Assembly: GCF_000215995.1 (NCBI RefSeq)
Contig: NC_015680.1
Span: forward strand, 372,001 to 436,000
Source: Pyrococcus yayanosii CH1
GTDB lineage: Archaea > Methanobacteriota_B > Thermococci > Thermococcales > Thermococcaceae
Reading direction: 5' to 3'
DNA length: 64,000 nt
The first letter of the stretch is position 1; every line of letters starts with the position of its first letter. The notes beneath the pieces were generated by a model. That model had not been told where the DNA came from and searched no databases. It saw nothing but the letters and a program-made list of their open reading frames with translations. The position numbers were made by a program, and so were the translations under genes. Positions 27,591-37,096 of the stretch are shown here, piece after piece.

Positions 27591-28369
27591 CAGCGCCTCC
27601 CTCCAAAGAGTGCTCTGAATATTCTCTTGACAGGGCTCTCGGGTTCGGGTGGAGTCCACTTAACTCCAGCAAGCTTGGCGGCTATCTGCCTGTAAGCTAT
27701 GGCCGCCGGACTTGTTGGATTCTTTATGACGAGGGGAACACCATATGCAGAGGCCCTCTTGACCTCCGGATCTTCGGGGACCATGCCCATGACAGGGACC
27801 TCAAGAATAGCCTCAATTTCTTCCTTGGTTAGCTCTGTCTTCTCGCTCGTTACCCTGTTAAGGATTGCACCGAGCGGAAGCGTGCCCAGCTTCTCGGCGA
27901 CGAGCTTTGTCTTGAGGGAGTCTGTTATGGCTGATATCTCAGGGTTCGTGACGACGATGAGCTCCTTTCCTATGAGGAGTGCCGTTACAGATGTCAGCTC
28001 AAGGCCCGCGGGCGCATCGATAAGTATGAAGTCGGCCATCTGGCCGATCTCTCTTATGAGCTCCCTGAGCCTCTCAGGCTTGGCCTTCTTAACCTTCTCA
28101 AGGCTGAGTCCACCGGGAATTACCTTGACACCGGCGGGCCCCTCATATATGGCGTCCTTCAAATCTGCCTCGCCTGCAAGGACGTCGTGGAGCGTTATGG
28201 GAATGTCTTCCATTCCGAGAATGAGGCTCAGGTTTGCCATTGTTATGTCCGCGTCTATCAGTATGACGTCCTTTCCAAATTGAGCCAGTGCTACTCCGAT
28301 GTTAGCAACCGTTGTGGTTTTACCAGTTCCGCCCTTTCCGGAGGCGAAGACTATTGACCTGCCTTCCAA
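27590..28369 (-). CDS. minD: MinD/ParA-family ATPase
   Basis: 259 residues. Deviant Walker A ASGKGGTGKTT (signature Lys11), Walker A' ILIDADITMANLSL and Walker B DFILIDAPAG are all present. The C-terminus PVKRIFRALFGGRR is a basic amphipathic helix, the membrane-targeting sequence of MinD. No MinC or MinE is near. In archaea MinD homologues position polar structures such as archaella or chemoreceptor arrays. A one-base overlap links it to the small membrane protein gene. Confidence 0.92.
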   Translation of the reverse strand: MEGRSIVFASGKGGTGKTTTVANIGVALAQFGKDVILIDADITMANLSLILGMEDIPITLHDVLAGEADLKDAIYEGPAGVKVIPGGLSLEKVKKAKPERLRELIREIGQMADFILIDAPAGLELTSVTALLIGKELIVVTNPEISAITDSLKTKLVAEKLGTLPLGAILNRVTSEKTELTKEEIEAILEVPVMGMVPEDPEVKRASAYGVPLVIKNPTSPAAIAYRQIAAKLAGVKWTPPEPESPVKRIFRALFGGRR

Positions 28370-28494
28370 TGTTGCTCCCTCCTCTCCACAAAATGGTTAA
28401 TGAACTTTTGCGGCATCCAAGTTAAATATCTTTCTCCTGAAAACATGCATCAACACCAAAAACTTAAAAGGGTTTTTACCGAGTGGCCCTTGCT

Positions 28495-28896
28495 ATGGAG
28501 AGGAAAGAAGATATCAAAAAGAAAAATCCGATAGACGAGCTTCCTTGGCAGGAATACGAGCTTGAAGAATTCAAGGAAAAGTTTCCGGCCCTTGCAAAGG
28601 AGCTGGATGGGGAAGAGGGGCTTCCTATAGAGGGTATTAGGCTCGATGAATACCAGTTCCTTAAGGAAGAGGAAGAGGGAATAGACTTCTCGGGTTATAA
28701 CCCGACTATCATAGATTTCCTCCGTAGGTGCGAGACCGACGAGGAGGCACTTGAGATAATCAACTGGATGGAAAAGCGGGGCGAAATTACATCTGAGATT
28801 GCCAAGGAGCTGAGAGTGACCCTCGTCCACAAAGGAGTTAGGGCTTTTGGGCCAAAAAAAGAGTGGGGATGGTACGAGAGGCACGGGAAGCACTAA
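28495..28896 (+). CDS. DUF2095-family protein
   Basis: 133 residues from ATG 28495, about 30 bp after the TATA-like AACTTAAAAGG; a GTG at 28483 is too close to that box. Highly acidic first half (ELDGEEGLPIEGIRLDEYQF), then helical with CETDEEALEIINWMEKRGEI. It matches my memory of COG4072, a euryarchaeal family of unknown function. Divergent from minD. Confidence 0.72.
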   Translation: MERKEDIKKKNPIDELPWQEYELEEFKEKFPALAKELDGEEGLPIEGIRLDEYQFLKEEEEGIDFSGYNPTIIDFLRRCETDEEALEIINWMEKRGEITSEIAKELRVTLVHKGVRAFGPKKEWGWYERHGKH

Positions 28897-29022
28897 AACT
28901 TCTTTTATCTCATTTCCTTTCTAGAGAGCTAATTTGTTGGCTTGTAATTTCATTCTGAGGAAGATCCAAATATTAAAGAAAAATTTTTATACACGAGTCA
29001 ATACTAAGGTGCGGTGATGCCC

Positions 29023-29961
29023 ATGAAGAAGCTTTCAGCTATATTTATAGTCTTGGTGGTTCTGCTAAGTCTGCCAATAGCATCCCCTGTTCCCCAGAGG
29101 CATGGAATAGACTACTCCAAGCCCCTGTATGCTGAAGACGTGAAGATAGGGCACAAGATAACCGTAGACTACATTCCAAAGGCCGGAGGATTCCGCGGCG
29201 GAAGAGGTGGAGGAACAAGCACAACGACAGCTGCAACTGGCATTCTTGGTGAGCCAGTTGAAGGGGAGAAGTATGCAATAGTCATAGGCATAGCTGATTA
29301 TCCTGGCACATCGAGCGACCTTCAGTATACGGACGATGATGCCCTGCTGGTTTATAACACCTTAATTAACGTCTACGGCTTCAAGCCAGAAAATATAATC
29401 CTCCTCCTCAACATGGACGCGAGCTTCTACAACATATACAACGCCGTTATGGAGCTCAAGTCGAAGGTCCAGCCGGGAGATGAGGTTGTGTTCTACTTCA
29501 GTGGCCATGGCTCAACCGGAAGGGCTGAGGATGGAGATAATGAGATAATTGACGAAGCGATAGTCACTCACGACGGCAACCCGGACGGAAGCTTTCTCCT
29601 TATATGGGACGGACAGCTAAGGGCCTGGTTCGAGGACTTCCCGACTGACAGGATAATATTCATCTTCGACAGCTGCTACTCAGGCGGAATGACCGATTTA
29701 GCTGCAGATGGCAGGATAGTCATCATGGCCTCTGGGGAAAGGGAGTTCTCACTTGAGAGCGCCGAGTGGGGACACGGTCAGTTCACGTACTACTTCTTCC
29801 TTGAGGGCATCAACGAGGGCTACGCCGACCTCTACGACCATGATGGAGACCCTGCCACTCCAGACGTCACCGTTGAGGAGGCCTTTGACTACGCCTTCGC
29901 CAACTGCGAGCGGCAAACACCCGTTATAGCAGATGGTTTCACCAACGACCTCCTTCCATAA
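29023..29961 (+). CDS. Secreted metacaspase/caspase-like (C14) protease
   Basis: 312 residues from ATG 29023 behind GGTGATG. A Sec signal (KKLSAIFIVLVVLLSLPIAS) is followed by about 40 residues and a Gly/Thr-rich linker (FRGGRGGGTSTTTAA). The caspase p20-like domain begins YAIVIGIADYPG and holds the dyad His162 (YFSGHG) and Cys218 (IFDSCYSGG). The acidic pocket residues expected of Arg/Lys-specific metacaspases are plausible. A TATA box (TTTTTATAC) lies at 28983-28992. Acts outside the cell or in the envelope; substrates unknown. Confidence 0.88.
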   Translation: MKKLSAIFIVLVVLLSLPIASPVPQRHGIDYSKPLYAEDVKIGHKITVDYIPKAGGFRGGRGGGTSTTTAATGILGEPVEGEKYAIVIGIADYPGTSSDLQYTDDDALLVYNTLINVYGFKPENIILLLNMDASFYNIYNAVMELKSKVQPGDEVVFYFSGHGSTGRAEDGDNEIIDEAIVTHDGNPDGSFLLIWDGQLRAWFEDFPTDRIIFIFDSCYSGGMTDLAADGRIVIMASGEREFSLESAEWGHGQFTYYFFLEGINEGYADLYDHDGDPATPDVTVEEAFDYAFANCERQTPVIADGFTNDLLP

Positions 29962-30021
29962 GGCGTTTAATTTCTCTTTTCTTCACTTACTTTTGAGCCA
30001 GCGAAAAGAAAGCGAAAGGTA

Positions 30022-31533
30022 TCAAATGTTCCCTATCCTCTGAAGCACCATTCCCTCTATCTTTATGGGGTCAAGCCTCCTTGCCAGCACTATAGCCCTG
30101 TCAAGCCTTGTCTCGCTTTCAGCGTGGATTGTGAAGAGCGGATCTCCCTCCTTAACTTTCTCACCGACCTTAACGTGGAAGGTTATCCCGGCCCCTTTGT
30201 CCTCAGGAGCCCCTGCCTCTCTCGCTATTGCTGTCACGGCCCTGTTGTCTATCCCGGTAACGTAACCGCTTGTCGGTGCTGTGAAAGTGTACGTCTTATC
30301 GCCGATTGGTACGTCATCGGGCTTTATGTCGGGATCGCCACCCTGCTCCGCTATTATCTCCCGCATCTTCTGGTAAGCCTTTCCGCTCTCCAAGATTTCT
30401 CGGGCTATCTTCTTTCCCATTCCCGCCGGGGCAACGCCGCCCATCTCTAGGAGTATCCCTGCCAGACCGAGGGCCTTCTCTATGAGACTTCCCGGCCCCT
30501 TTCCGGTCATCAGGGCTTCGAGGGCCTCCTTTGCCTCAAGGGCCGGGCCTACGGTGTGGCCTATCGGCTGACCTCCGTACGTTATCGCAACTTCAACGTA
30601 TTGGCCGAGCCTCTTCCCGAGCTCTATAAAGTCTCTTGCGAGGGAGCGGGCCTCTTCCATGCTCTCGACCTTGACGCCTCTTCCGGTCGGGATGTCGATG
30701 AGAATGTACTGGCTTCCTATGGCGTATTTCTTAGACATTATGCTGGCCAGCATGAGGCCCCTCGGGTCGATACTCAGCCTGCGTTCGACCTTTATCGTTA
30801 TGTCATCCGCGGGTGCTAGGTTAAGGGCTCCACCCCACACGAGGCACGCTCCAATCTTTTCCACTATCCTCTTAATCTCATCGAGGCTCAAGGTAACGTT
30901 GGTAAGGACCTCAACGACATCTGCCGTTCCGGCGGCGCTCGTTATTGCCCTGGAACTCGTCTTCGGAATCGTCAGACCAGCGGCGGCGACTATCGGGACG
31001 ACGAGAACGTTCGTTTTGTTTCCTGGGACACCTCCTATGCTGTGAACGTCCATTATGGGCTTTCTATCTATGTCGAGCATGTGACCTGTCTCGGCCATGG
31101 CCACCGTTAGGGCTGCTATCTCGTCCATGTCGAGGCCGTTTATCTCGAGGGCGGTAACGAAGGCGCTAATCTCTACATCGCGGAGCTTCCTATCAACGAT
31201 GTCCTTGACTATGGCCTCTATCTCTACCTTCCTCAGCTTCTCACCCCTCATTTTCTTCCTTATGTACCGGACGCTCTCGGGAGTTCCAGCTGGAACCACG
31301 ACGACGGCCTCTCCCTCGGAGAAGGGCTGAACCTCAAGGATGTCTTGCGATATTCCAATCTCTCCCCTACCCACAAAGTCCCCGATCGCCACGGTTCCGT
31401 AGACTGTCCTCTTGCCCGTTTCAATCTTCACTAGATCCTCTGGATGCAGCCTTCCCTCCTTGGCATCCTCGGGATTTATGAAAACCGTAAAGTTTCCGGT
31501 GTTGACATCAAGAAGCCTCGTCCTGGCCCTCAA
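30022..31533 (-). CDS. deoA: AMP phosphorylase
   Basis: 503 residues from TTG 31533, which follows GGTGG with proper spacing and gives exactly the length I recall for the T. kodakarensis enzyme; GTG 31542 is the alternative. An N-terminal barrel-like domain precedes the thymidine phosphorylase fold with [16 protein letters not shown] and [20 protein letters not shown]. It converts AMP (also CMP, UMP) and phosphate to base and ribose 1,5-bisphosphate, the first step of the AMP pathway leading to type III RubisCO. The RubisCO and isomerase genes are not in this window. Confidence 0.95.
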   Translation of the reverse strand: MRARTRLLDVNTGNFTVFINPEDAKEGRLHPEDLVKIETGKRTVYGTVAIGDFVGRGEIGISQDILEVQPFSEGEAVVVVPAGTPESVRYIRKKMRGEKLRKVEIEAIVKDIVDRKLRDVEISAFVTALEINGLDMDEIAALTVAMAETGHMLDIDRKPIMDVHSIGGVPGNKTNVLVVPIVAAAGLTIPKTSSRAITSAAGTADVVEVLTNVTLSLDEIKRIVEKIGACLVWGGALNLAPADDITIKVERRLSIDPRGLMLASIMSKKYAIGSQYILIDIPTGRGVKVESMEEARSLARDFIELGKRLGQYVEVAITYGGQPIGHTVGPALEAKEALEALMTGKGPGSLIEKALGLAGILLEMGGVAPAGMGKKIAREILESGKAYQKMREIIAEQGGDPDIKPDDVPIGDKTYTFTAPTSGYVTGIDNRAVTAIAREAGAPEDKGAGITFHVKVGEKVKEGDPLFTIHAESETRLDRAIVLARRLDPIKIEGMVLQRIGNI

Positions 31534-31577
31534 GGAAACCACCGATAGAGATAGGGCTCCAAAAGTTATAAATTTGC

Positions 31578-32225
31578 CTAATACCTGAGGAGTGTCTTCA
31601 GGAATCTCACGATGTCTTCAAACCTGAAGTGGCCCGTCTCAACCTCATAGGTGGTGCTTACCGGAACTTCCGCTACCCTGGCCCCCATCTTCACGGCCTT
31701 TATGAGGATCTCCGTCTCGACTTCATAGCGCTCGCTCTCTATTTCAGGCAAAAAATCCCTTCTAATGGCCCTGAATCCACTCTGGGTGTCCCTAATATCT
31801 ACGCCAAGCTTGAGCCTCAGGAGAGTTGTAGTTACAAAGTTACTGAGCTTTCTTATGAGGGACCTCCTTCCCTCCTTAATGACCCTCCTCCCTATGACGA
31901 AGTCGGCCCGGTTCTCGGCTATCGGGAGGATAAGCCGTTCTATCTCGGCCGGATCATGCTGGCCGTCCGCGTCCATAAAGACTATAACGTCGCCAGTCGC
32001 CTTCTTAACGCCCTCGCGCATTGCGGCACCCTTTCCCCTGTTCTTTGGCAGTCTAACCACATTGGCACCATGACGCTCCGCGATATCCGCAGTTTCATCC
32101 TTTGAGCCGTCATCAACCACTATTACTTCATCAACGAAGTCTGGAATTCTTGACAAGACGCCACTTATCCTTTTCGCTTCGTTGTAAGCGGGCACCACTA
32201 CGGAGATTCTCAGGCCTCGAAACAT
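31578..32225 (-). CDS. Family 2 glycosyltransferase (dolichol-phosphate sugar synthase-like)
   Basis: About 215 residues from ATG 32225. GT2 motifs: [24 protein letters not shown] (nucleotide-sugar Asp), [13 protein letters not shown] (DxD-like metal site) and DTQSGFRAI. No membrane anchor. It probably transfers a sugar from a nucleotide donor to polyprenyl phosphate for protein N-glycosylation. A TATA-like GGTTTAAGAG lies about 27 bp upstream. Divergent from the ubiquitin-like gene. Confidence 0.88.
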   Translation of the reverse strand: MFRGLRISVVVPAYNEAKRISGVLSRIPDFVDEVIVVDDGSKDETADIAERHGANVVRLPKNRGKGAAMREGVKKATGDVIVFMDADGQHDPAEIERLILPIAENRADFVIGRRVIKEGRRSLIRKLSNFVTTTLLRLKLGVDIRDTQSGFRAIRRDFLPEIESERYEVETEILIKAVKMGARVAEVPVSTTYEVETGHFRFEDIVRFLKTLLRY

Positions 32226-32265
32226 GGAAGGTTTTTTAACTGATGCTCTTAAACCTCTTTTGGTG

Positions 32266-32499
32266 ATGCCCTTGAGGATAAGGCTCATGGGAGCTTTTGC
32301 TCACCTAGCCGGTGCAGGGGAACTCGAGGTTAGAGTGAAGGGAAGGAAGAAAGTGGGAGAAATTCTCAGGGAGGTAATACCGAGGTTCGACGAGTTCAGG
32401 GATAAGATAATCATCGTTAACGGCATGGTGGCCAGCGAGGAGGCTGAAGTCGGGGATGAAGATGAAGTCAGAGTTATGCCGGTTTTGAGTGGTGGCTGA
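32266..32499 (+). CDS. MoaD/ThiS-type ubiquitin-like protein (SAMP-like)
   Basis: 77 residues with a beta-grasp pattern and the diagnostic C-terminal LSGG, which is activated by an E1-like enzyme. It may donate sulphur for molybdopterin/tungstopterin or tRNA thiolation, or be conjugated to proteins. Start at ATG 32266; GGTGATGCCC followed by TTG 32272 is an equally good alternative. Tungsten enzymes are important in this order, which fits a pterin role, but this is inference. Confidence 0.86.
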   Translation: MPLRIRLMGAFAHLAGAGELEVRVKGRKKVGEILREVIPRFDEFRDKIIIVNGMVASEEAEVGDEDEVRVMPVLSGG

Positions 32500-32542
32500 A
32501 GAGGAGAAAACCGTTTATACCGAGGTGTGAAAACAGTATCGG

Positions 32543-33082
32543 GTGGCGGTGGTGGGAGAAATAGAGAGGGCACTTCAGGCCTTCCACTCGATGAAGGTAA
32601 GACAGATAACGCCGCCGATAACCTCGATGCCCATAGTGGAGGAGGAATCTGCCATAGTGGACGTCCTCAAGATACTCAGAACGAGGCATCACGTTTGGGT
32701 GGTAAGGAGCAGGGAAAGCATGGAGCTCACTGGGGTCATTAGATACCTTGACGTGGTTGACATACTGCTTCCCCCAACAAGGCAGAGGGCAAGGCTGGGC
32801 AGTATAAGTTCCATGCTTAAGTCTATCATGGCGGGGGCCGAGAAGGCCAGAGACATCATGGAAAGGAACGTTCTGACGGTAGAGGAAGAAGCAACGGTGC
32901 TTGAGGCCCTTGAGAAAATGAAAAGATATAGAGTTGCAATCCTCGCAATAACGGATGAGAGAGGAAAGCTGAAGGGCGAGATCAGCCTGAGATTGTTGAT
33001 AAACGAGTTCATCAGATTAATGAGGGTGGGTGGTGCCCAATGGACGCAACGTGGCTCCTCTTCGCGCTTGGAGTCTCCCTGA
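32543..33082 (+). CDS. Two-CBS-domain protein coupled to antiporter
   Basis: 179 residues; exact start among four close GTG codons (32543-32552) is uncertain. Two CBS motifs: VRQITPPITSMPIVEEESAI and ARDIMERNVLTVEEEATV, with LAITDERGKLKGEISLRLL ending the second. A TATA-like CGTTTATACC lies about 35 bp upstream. The last 43 bp overlap the antiporter gene, an unusually long overlap that implies translational coupling, so it may sense nucleotides and gate or report on the transporter. Confidence 0.86.
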   Translation: MAVVGEIERALQAFHSMKVRQITPPITSMPIVEEESAIVDVLKILRTRHHVWVVRSRESMELTGVIRYLDVVDILLPPTRQRARLGSISSMLKSIMAGAEKARDIMERNVLTVEEEATVLEALEKMKRYRVAILAITDERGKLKGEISLRLLINEFIRLMRVGGAQWTQRGSSSRLESP

Positions 33083-34338
33083 TGCTTGCCAAGATAGGGG
33101 ATGCCATAGTAGAGAGGTTCGAGCTACCAGGAGTGCTTGGAGAGCTCCTTATGGGAATGCTTCTTGGCAACCTCGTTTACTTTGGTATAGTCCGACCCAA
33201 CTATCTTCCAATAACGATGGATGCCAGCGATATTGCGAGCTTCTTGGCCAAGCTCGGAATAATATTCCTCCTCTTCTTAGGAGCTCTTGACACGGATATT
33301 GAGCAACTGAAGAGGACGGGTCTGACGGCGGTCGTTTCTACACTCTTCGGAGTTTTCGTTCCCCTTGTTCTTGGCTGGTTCGTCCTGATGGAGATGGGTT
33401 ATCCGAGCAGAGAGGCCTTCGCTGGAGGAGTTCTACTCACCGCCACGAGCATAGGGATAACAGTTAGGGTGATGATGGACCTTGGCGTGCTCAGGAGTGA
33501 AGTCGGTGCGGCCTCCCTGAGCGCGAGCGTTATAGACGACTTTCTCGGGATTGCCCTGATAATCTTCGCCGTTGGAACTGGCAGTCTCCTTGGTCTTACC
33601 CTCAAGATAATCTTGTTCTTCATAATCACGGGCATTATTGGGTGGTTCACTATCGACCGCTACGTGGGATTAGCCGAGCGCCTCCACGTTGAGAAAGGCG
33701 TCCTGGGAATGGTCGTGGGTATGATGTTCCTCTTTGCGGCCCTCGCTGAAGGGTGGTTCGCGGCCGCAATTGAGGGTGCCTTCATGATGGGCCTAATTCT
33801 ATCTAAATTGCCCGAGGGGAGGCGTCTGATGGAGGACGTGAAGGCCATAGGCTACGGTCTCCTGATACCGTTCTTCTTCGTGCACACGGGCGCGATGCTC
33901 AACCTTAGAGTCTTTGAGCATAAGGAGGCATTGACACTTGCCGCGGTTATGACGGTCATAGCTGTTGTCGGCAAGGTTGTCGGTAGGGGCTTTGGGGCCT
34001 GGATAACAGCTTGGGGTAGGGGGAAGAAGTTCCTCTTCACGAGGGAGAACTTTTGGATGTCCCTTCAAGCTGGAATAGCATCGATTCCGAGAACGGAGGT
34101 GGCCCTTGTCAACCTGATGGTGGCGATTCATGGTGGAGCAATTCCGCCTGAGGACGCATCTAAGTTTATAGCCGCCACCTTGATATTTATCACGGTGTCC
34201 GTGCTGATAACCCCCCCTCTGCTCAAGTGGGCCTTTAGGGAGGATATTGAAAGGAGGAAGAGAGAAATCATCGAAGGAAGAAAGGGTAGGATTGAGGAGA
34301 AGAAGTCGCAAGTAGCAGATATCAAGGGGTCCCGATGA
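33040..34338 (+). CDS. Cation:proton antiporter (CPA2, NapA/KefB-like)
   Basis: 432 residues with about twelve helices. PGVLGELLMGMLLGNLV and FLLFLGALDTDIEQLKRTG are family signatures, and SASVIDDFLGIALI holds the paired-aspartate ion site of CPA2 antiporters. The C-terminal 35 residues are a charged cytoplasmic tail. It exchanges Na+ or K+ for H+. Start ATG 33040 follows GGTGGTGCCCA inside the CBS gene. Confidence 0.92.
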   Translation: MDATWLLFALGVSLMLAKIGDAIVERFELPGVLGELLMGMLLGNLVYFGIVRPNYLPITMDASDIASFLAKLGIIFLLFLGALDTDIEQLKRTGLTAVVSTLFGVFVPLVLGWFVLMEMGYPSREAFAGGVLLTATSIGITVRVMMDLGVLRSEVGAASLSASVIDDFLGIALIIFAVGTGSLLGLTLKIILFFIITGIIGWFTIDRYVGLAERLHVEKGVLGMVVGMMFLFAALAEGWFAAAIEGAFMMGLILSKLPEGRRLMEDVKAIGYGLLIPFFFVHTGAMLNLRVFEHKEALTLAAVMTVIAVVGKVVGRGFGAWITAWGRGKKFLFTRENFWMSLQAGIASIPRTEVALVNLMVAIHGGAIPPEDASKFIAATLIFITVSVLITPPLLKWAFREDIERRKREIIEGRKGRIEEKKSQVADIKGSR

Positions 34339-34570
34339 TTGGAAGTGGAGTGAGCTGAATTGTGATGACCGACTTCCCACTGAGGGCCCGCAATTTTATC
34401 TCCTTAAAATATCTGGGCCATTGCCGTCCTTATGTGTACAGTGATGTATGTAAAATTCGGGCGCACAATGCTTCTTTTCTCCAACTCTTTTTTGTGATTG
34501 GACTTTTATCTTGAAATCCCTCTTTTGTGCCGGGTTAAATGAAACAAAAGGATTTCCACCCTTGTTTACC
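34339..34570. other. AT-rich intergenic region upstream of gdhA
   Basis: About 230 bp without a plausible ORF on either strand, between the antiporter stop and the gdhA promoter. T-rich runs near 34480-34510 (CTTCTTTTCTCC, CTCTTTTTTGTG) could terminate the antiporter transcript. Nothing else recognised. Confidence 0.5.
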
Positions 34571-34585
34571 GAAAGGTTTATATAG
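34571..34585 (+). promoter_or_regulatory. Strong gdhA promoter (BRE + TATA)
   Basis: GAAAGGTTTATATAG combines a BRE (GAAAG) with a consensus TATA box about 50 bp before the ATG, as in the well-studied Pyrococcus gdh promoters. It predicts high expression with a leader of about 25 nt containing GGGGTGAT. Confidence 0.8.
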
Positions 34586-34634
34586 GCTATTGCTCAAGTT
34601 TGTATCGCCAATCAACTAAATTGGGGTGATAGAC

Positions 34635-35897
34635 ATGGTTGAGCAGGACCCGTATGAGATTGCCGTTAAGCAGCTCGAAAGGGCTGCCCAGTATATGGAC
34701 ATAAGTGAGGAGGCCCTTGAGTTCCTCAAGAGGCCCATGAGGATTGTCGAGGTTACCATTCCCGTCGAGATGGACGACGGTTCTGTGAAGGTCTTTACCG
34801 GCTTCCGTGTCCAGCACAACTGGGCCCGTGGTCCCACTAAGGGTGGCATAAGGTGGCACCCCGAGGAGACCCTCAGCACCGTCAAGGCTCTTGCCGCCTG
34901 GATGACCTGGAAGACCGCCGTTATGGATCTTCCCTACGGCGGCGGTAAGGGTGGTATCATCTGCAATCCGAAGGAGCTCTCCGACAGGGAGAAAGAGAGG
35001 CTCGCTAGGGGCTACATAAGGGCCATCTACGATGTCATCAGCCCCTACACTGACATTCCCGCTCCTGACGTCTACACCAACCCGCAGATAATGGCCTGGA
35101 TGATGGATGAGTACGAGGCCATCAGCAGGAGGAGGGACCCATCCTTCGGAATCATCACCGGCAAGCCACCAAGCGTTGGTGGTATCGTCGCCAGGATTGA
35201 CGCTACCGCCAGGGGTGGAGCCTACACCGTCAGAGAAGCGGCAAAGGCCCTTGGCTGGGACGGTCTCAAGGGCAAGACCATTGCCATCCAGGGTTACGGT
35301 AACGCCGGTTACTACATGGCCAAGATAATGAGCGAGGAGTTTGGCATGAAGGTCGTTGCAGTGAGCGACAGCAGAGGTGGAATTTACAACCCCGATGGAT
35401 TGAACGCCGACGAGGTCCTCAAGTGGAAGAAGGAGCACGGCTCGGTCAAGGACTTCCCAGGCGCAACAAACATAACCAACGAGGAGATTCTCGAGCTTGA
35501 GGTCGACGTTCTAGCACCAGCCGCCATCGAGGAAGTTATAACCAAGAAGAACGCCGACAACATCAAGGCAAAAATCATAGCGGAGCTTGCCAACGGTCCG
35601 ACAACGCCAGAGGCCGACGAGATACTCTTCGAGAAGGGCATCCTCATAATACCAGACTTCCTCTGTAACGCCGGTGGTGTCACCGTCAGCTACTTCGAGT
35701 GGGTCCAGAACATAACCGGCTACTACTGGACAATCGAGGAGACCAGGAAGAGGCTTGACGAGAAGATGACCAAGGCCTTCTGGGACGTCTACAACACCGC
35801 CAAGGAGAAGAACATTAACATGCGTGATGCAGCATACGTCGTCGCTGTTCAGAGGGTCTACAGGGCCATGCTTGATAGGGGCTGGGTCAAGAAGTGA
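34635..35897 (+). CDS. gdhA: Glutamate dehydrogenase
   Basis: 420 residues from ATG 34635 after GGGGTGATAGAC, the length of the Pyrococcus and Thermococcus hexameric enzymes. Catalytic lysine region [14 protein letters not shown], nucleotide-binding [10 protein letters not shown], and substrate loop [10 protein letters not shown] are all present. It interconverts glutamate and 2-oxoglutarate with NAD(P)H, central to peptide fermentation and nitrogen balance. Codon choice is highly biased to the preferred set, fitting high expression. lrpA follows. Confidence 0.98.
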   Translation: MVEQDPYEIAVKQLERAAQYMDISEEALEFLKRPMRIVEVTIPVEMDDGSVKVFTGFRVQHNWARGPTKGGIRWHPEETLSTVKALAAWMTWKTAVMDLPYGGGKGGIICNPKELSDREKERLARGYIRAIYDVISPYTDIPAPDVYTNPQIMAWMMDEYEAISRRRDPSFGIITGKPPSVGGIVARIDATARGGAYTVREAAKALGWDGLKGKTIAIQGYGNAGYYMAKIMSEEFGMKVVAVSDSRGGIYNPDGLNADEVLKWKKEHGSVKDFPGATNITNEEILELEVDVLAPAAIEEVITKKNADNIKAKIIAELANGPTTPEADEILFEKGILIIPDFLCNAGGVTVSYFEWVQNITGYYWTIEETRKRLDEKMTKAFWDVYNTAKEKNINMRDAAYVVAVQRVYRAMLDRGWVKK

Positions 35898-35899
35898 TT

Positions 35900-35932
35900 T
35901 TTCCCTCCTCTTCTCTTCTCCTCCTTAGTTTG
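35900..35932 (+). terminator. Pyrimidine-rich tract after gdhA
   Basis: A run of T and C with repeated CTTCTC and TTTTT directly follows the gdhA stop and is the sort of T-rich signal at which archaeal RNA polymerase releases. No hairpin is needed. It separates gdhA from the lrpA promoter. Confidence 0.4.
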
Positions 35933-36023
35933 CCACAATAATAATCCTTCTCGAAGCCACAATATTGGGACCGAACATTTTAAAATAGTTTAGTGCGATA
36001 GTTAGACTTAGGTGGTTTGAAAA

Positions 36024-36449
36024 ATGATAGATGAGAGGGACAAGATTATACTAGACATACTCGTCAAGGACGCCCGGACGCCCTTCACAGAGATAGCAAA
36101 GGTGCTCGGCATCAGCGAGACTGCCGTCAGGAAGAGAGTCAAGGCCCTAGAAGAAAAAGGCATAATCGAGGGTTACACGGTGAGGCTTAATCCTAAAAAG
36201 CTTGGCTATTCCCTAGTAACGATAACTGGCGTCGATACGAGGCCCGAAAAGATCTTTGATGTGGCTGAGAAGCTCAAGGAGTTCGACTTCGTTAGAGAGC
36301 TATACCTTTCGAGCGGCGACCACATGATAATGGCCGTGATATGGGCGAGAGATGGGGAAGACCTCGCGGACATAATTTCGAACAAGATAGGGAGAATAGA
36401 CGGCGTAACCAAGGTGTGCCCGGCCATAATATTGGAAAGGCTTAAGTGA
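36024..36449 (+). CDS. lrpA: Lrp/AsnC family regulator LrpA
   Basis: 141 residues. N-terminal HTH ([20 protein letters not shown]) and C-terminal RAM ligand domain ([20 protein letters not shown]). It closely matches the P. furiosus LrpA sequence as I recall it, which lies downstream of gdh there too and represses its own promoter. A TATA-like TTTTAAAATAG lies about 40 bp before the start. The product likely forms octamers and responds to amino acids. Confidence 0.94.
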   Translation: MIDERDKIILDILVKDARTPFTEIAKVLGISETAVRKRVKALEEKGIIEGYTVRLNPKKLGYSLVTITGVDTRPEKIFDVAEKLKEFDFVRELYLSSGDHMIMAVIWARDGEDLADIISNKIGRIDGVTKVCPAIILERLK

Positions 36450-36451
36450 GG

Positions 36452-36507
36452 GCTCGGTTGCGAGGGTAGTCATCACCTTTCAGCTAGCGAAATTATCTTC
36501 ATCGCCT
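36452..36507 (-). ncRNA. Candidate C/D box sRNA
   Basis: Read on the minus strand: C-like GCGATGA (36505-36499), D' CTGA (36483-36480), a 3-nt spacer, perfect C' GTGATGA (36476-36470) and a degenerate D (CCGA, 36457-36454). The D'/C' pair with a 3-5 nt spacer is typical of archaeal methylation guide RNAs, and guide spacers of about 13-15 nt fit. The C and D boxes each have one mismatch. A TATA-like TTTTAAGC lies about 30 bp upstream. Confidence 0.35.
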
Positions 36508-36568
36508 TTATATTTTCTCCGTGGTTAAGCTTAAAAGCTTCTTGGGAAATCCGAATCCGGTGGTGGAG

Positions 36569-37093
36569 ATGTCGGTATACGAGCTCGATGGTAAGAGACC
36601 TAAAATTCACCCATCCGCGTTCATAGATGAAAGCGCCGTCATCATAGGTGACGTCGTCCTCGAAGAAAAGACGAGCGTCTGGCCTTCGGCTGTCCTGAGG
36701 GGTGATATAGAGCGGATATACGTTGGCCGTTACTCCAACATCCAAGACAACGTGAGCATTCACACCTCTCATGGCAAGCCGACCGAGATAGGTGAATACG
36801 TTACCATAGGCCACAACGCCGTTATCCATGGGGCCAGAGTCGGTAATTATGTGATAATCGGCATGGGGGCTGTCATTTTGGATGGGGCAAAAATCGGAGA
36901 TCACGTCATAATAGGGGCGGGCGCTTTAGTTCCGCCCGGCAAGGAGATACCGGATTATAGCCTTGTCATAGGAGTACCGGGCAAGGTTGTTAGACAGCTC
37001 AGCGAAGAGGAAATAGAGTGGACGAAGAAGAACGCCGAGGTATACGTCGAGCTCGCGGAGAAGCACCTGAAGGGACGGAAGAGGGTTGAGTGA
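36569..37093 (+). CDS. Gamma carbonic anhydrase-like hexapeptide-repeat protein
   Basis: 174 residues from ATG 36569 after GGTGGTGGAG. Left-handed beta-helix repeats and the metal histidines (SIHTSHGKPTEIG, IGHNAVIHG) are those of the gamma-CA/ferripyochelin-binding protein family. A C-terminal helix packs the trimer. It may hydrate CO2 or serve as an acyltransferase-like protein; activity varies within the family. uppS begins 3 bp downstream, a probable operon. Confidence 0.9.
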   Translation: MSVYELDGKRPKIHPSAFIDESAVIIGDVVLEEKTSVWPSAVLRGDIERIYVGRYSNIQDNVSIHTSHGKPTEIGEYVTIGHNAVIHGARVGNYVIIGMGAVILDGAKIGDHVIIGAGALVPPGKEIPDYSLVIGVPGKVVRQLSEEEIEWTKKNAEVYVELAEKHLKGRKRVE

Positions 37094-37096
37094 GAG

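Noticed and set aside
34339-34634. Hidden small gene or RNA upstream of gdhA
   Set aside because: No start with ribosome binding site, no stable fold apparent and no C/D or H/ACA boxes recognised; only the promoter is clear.
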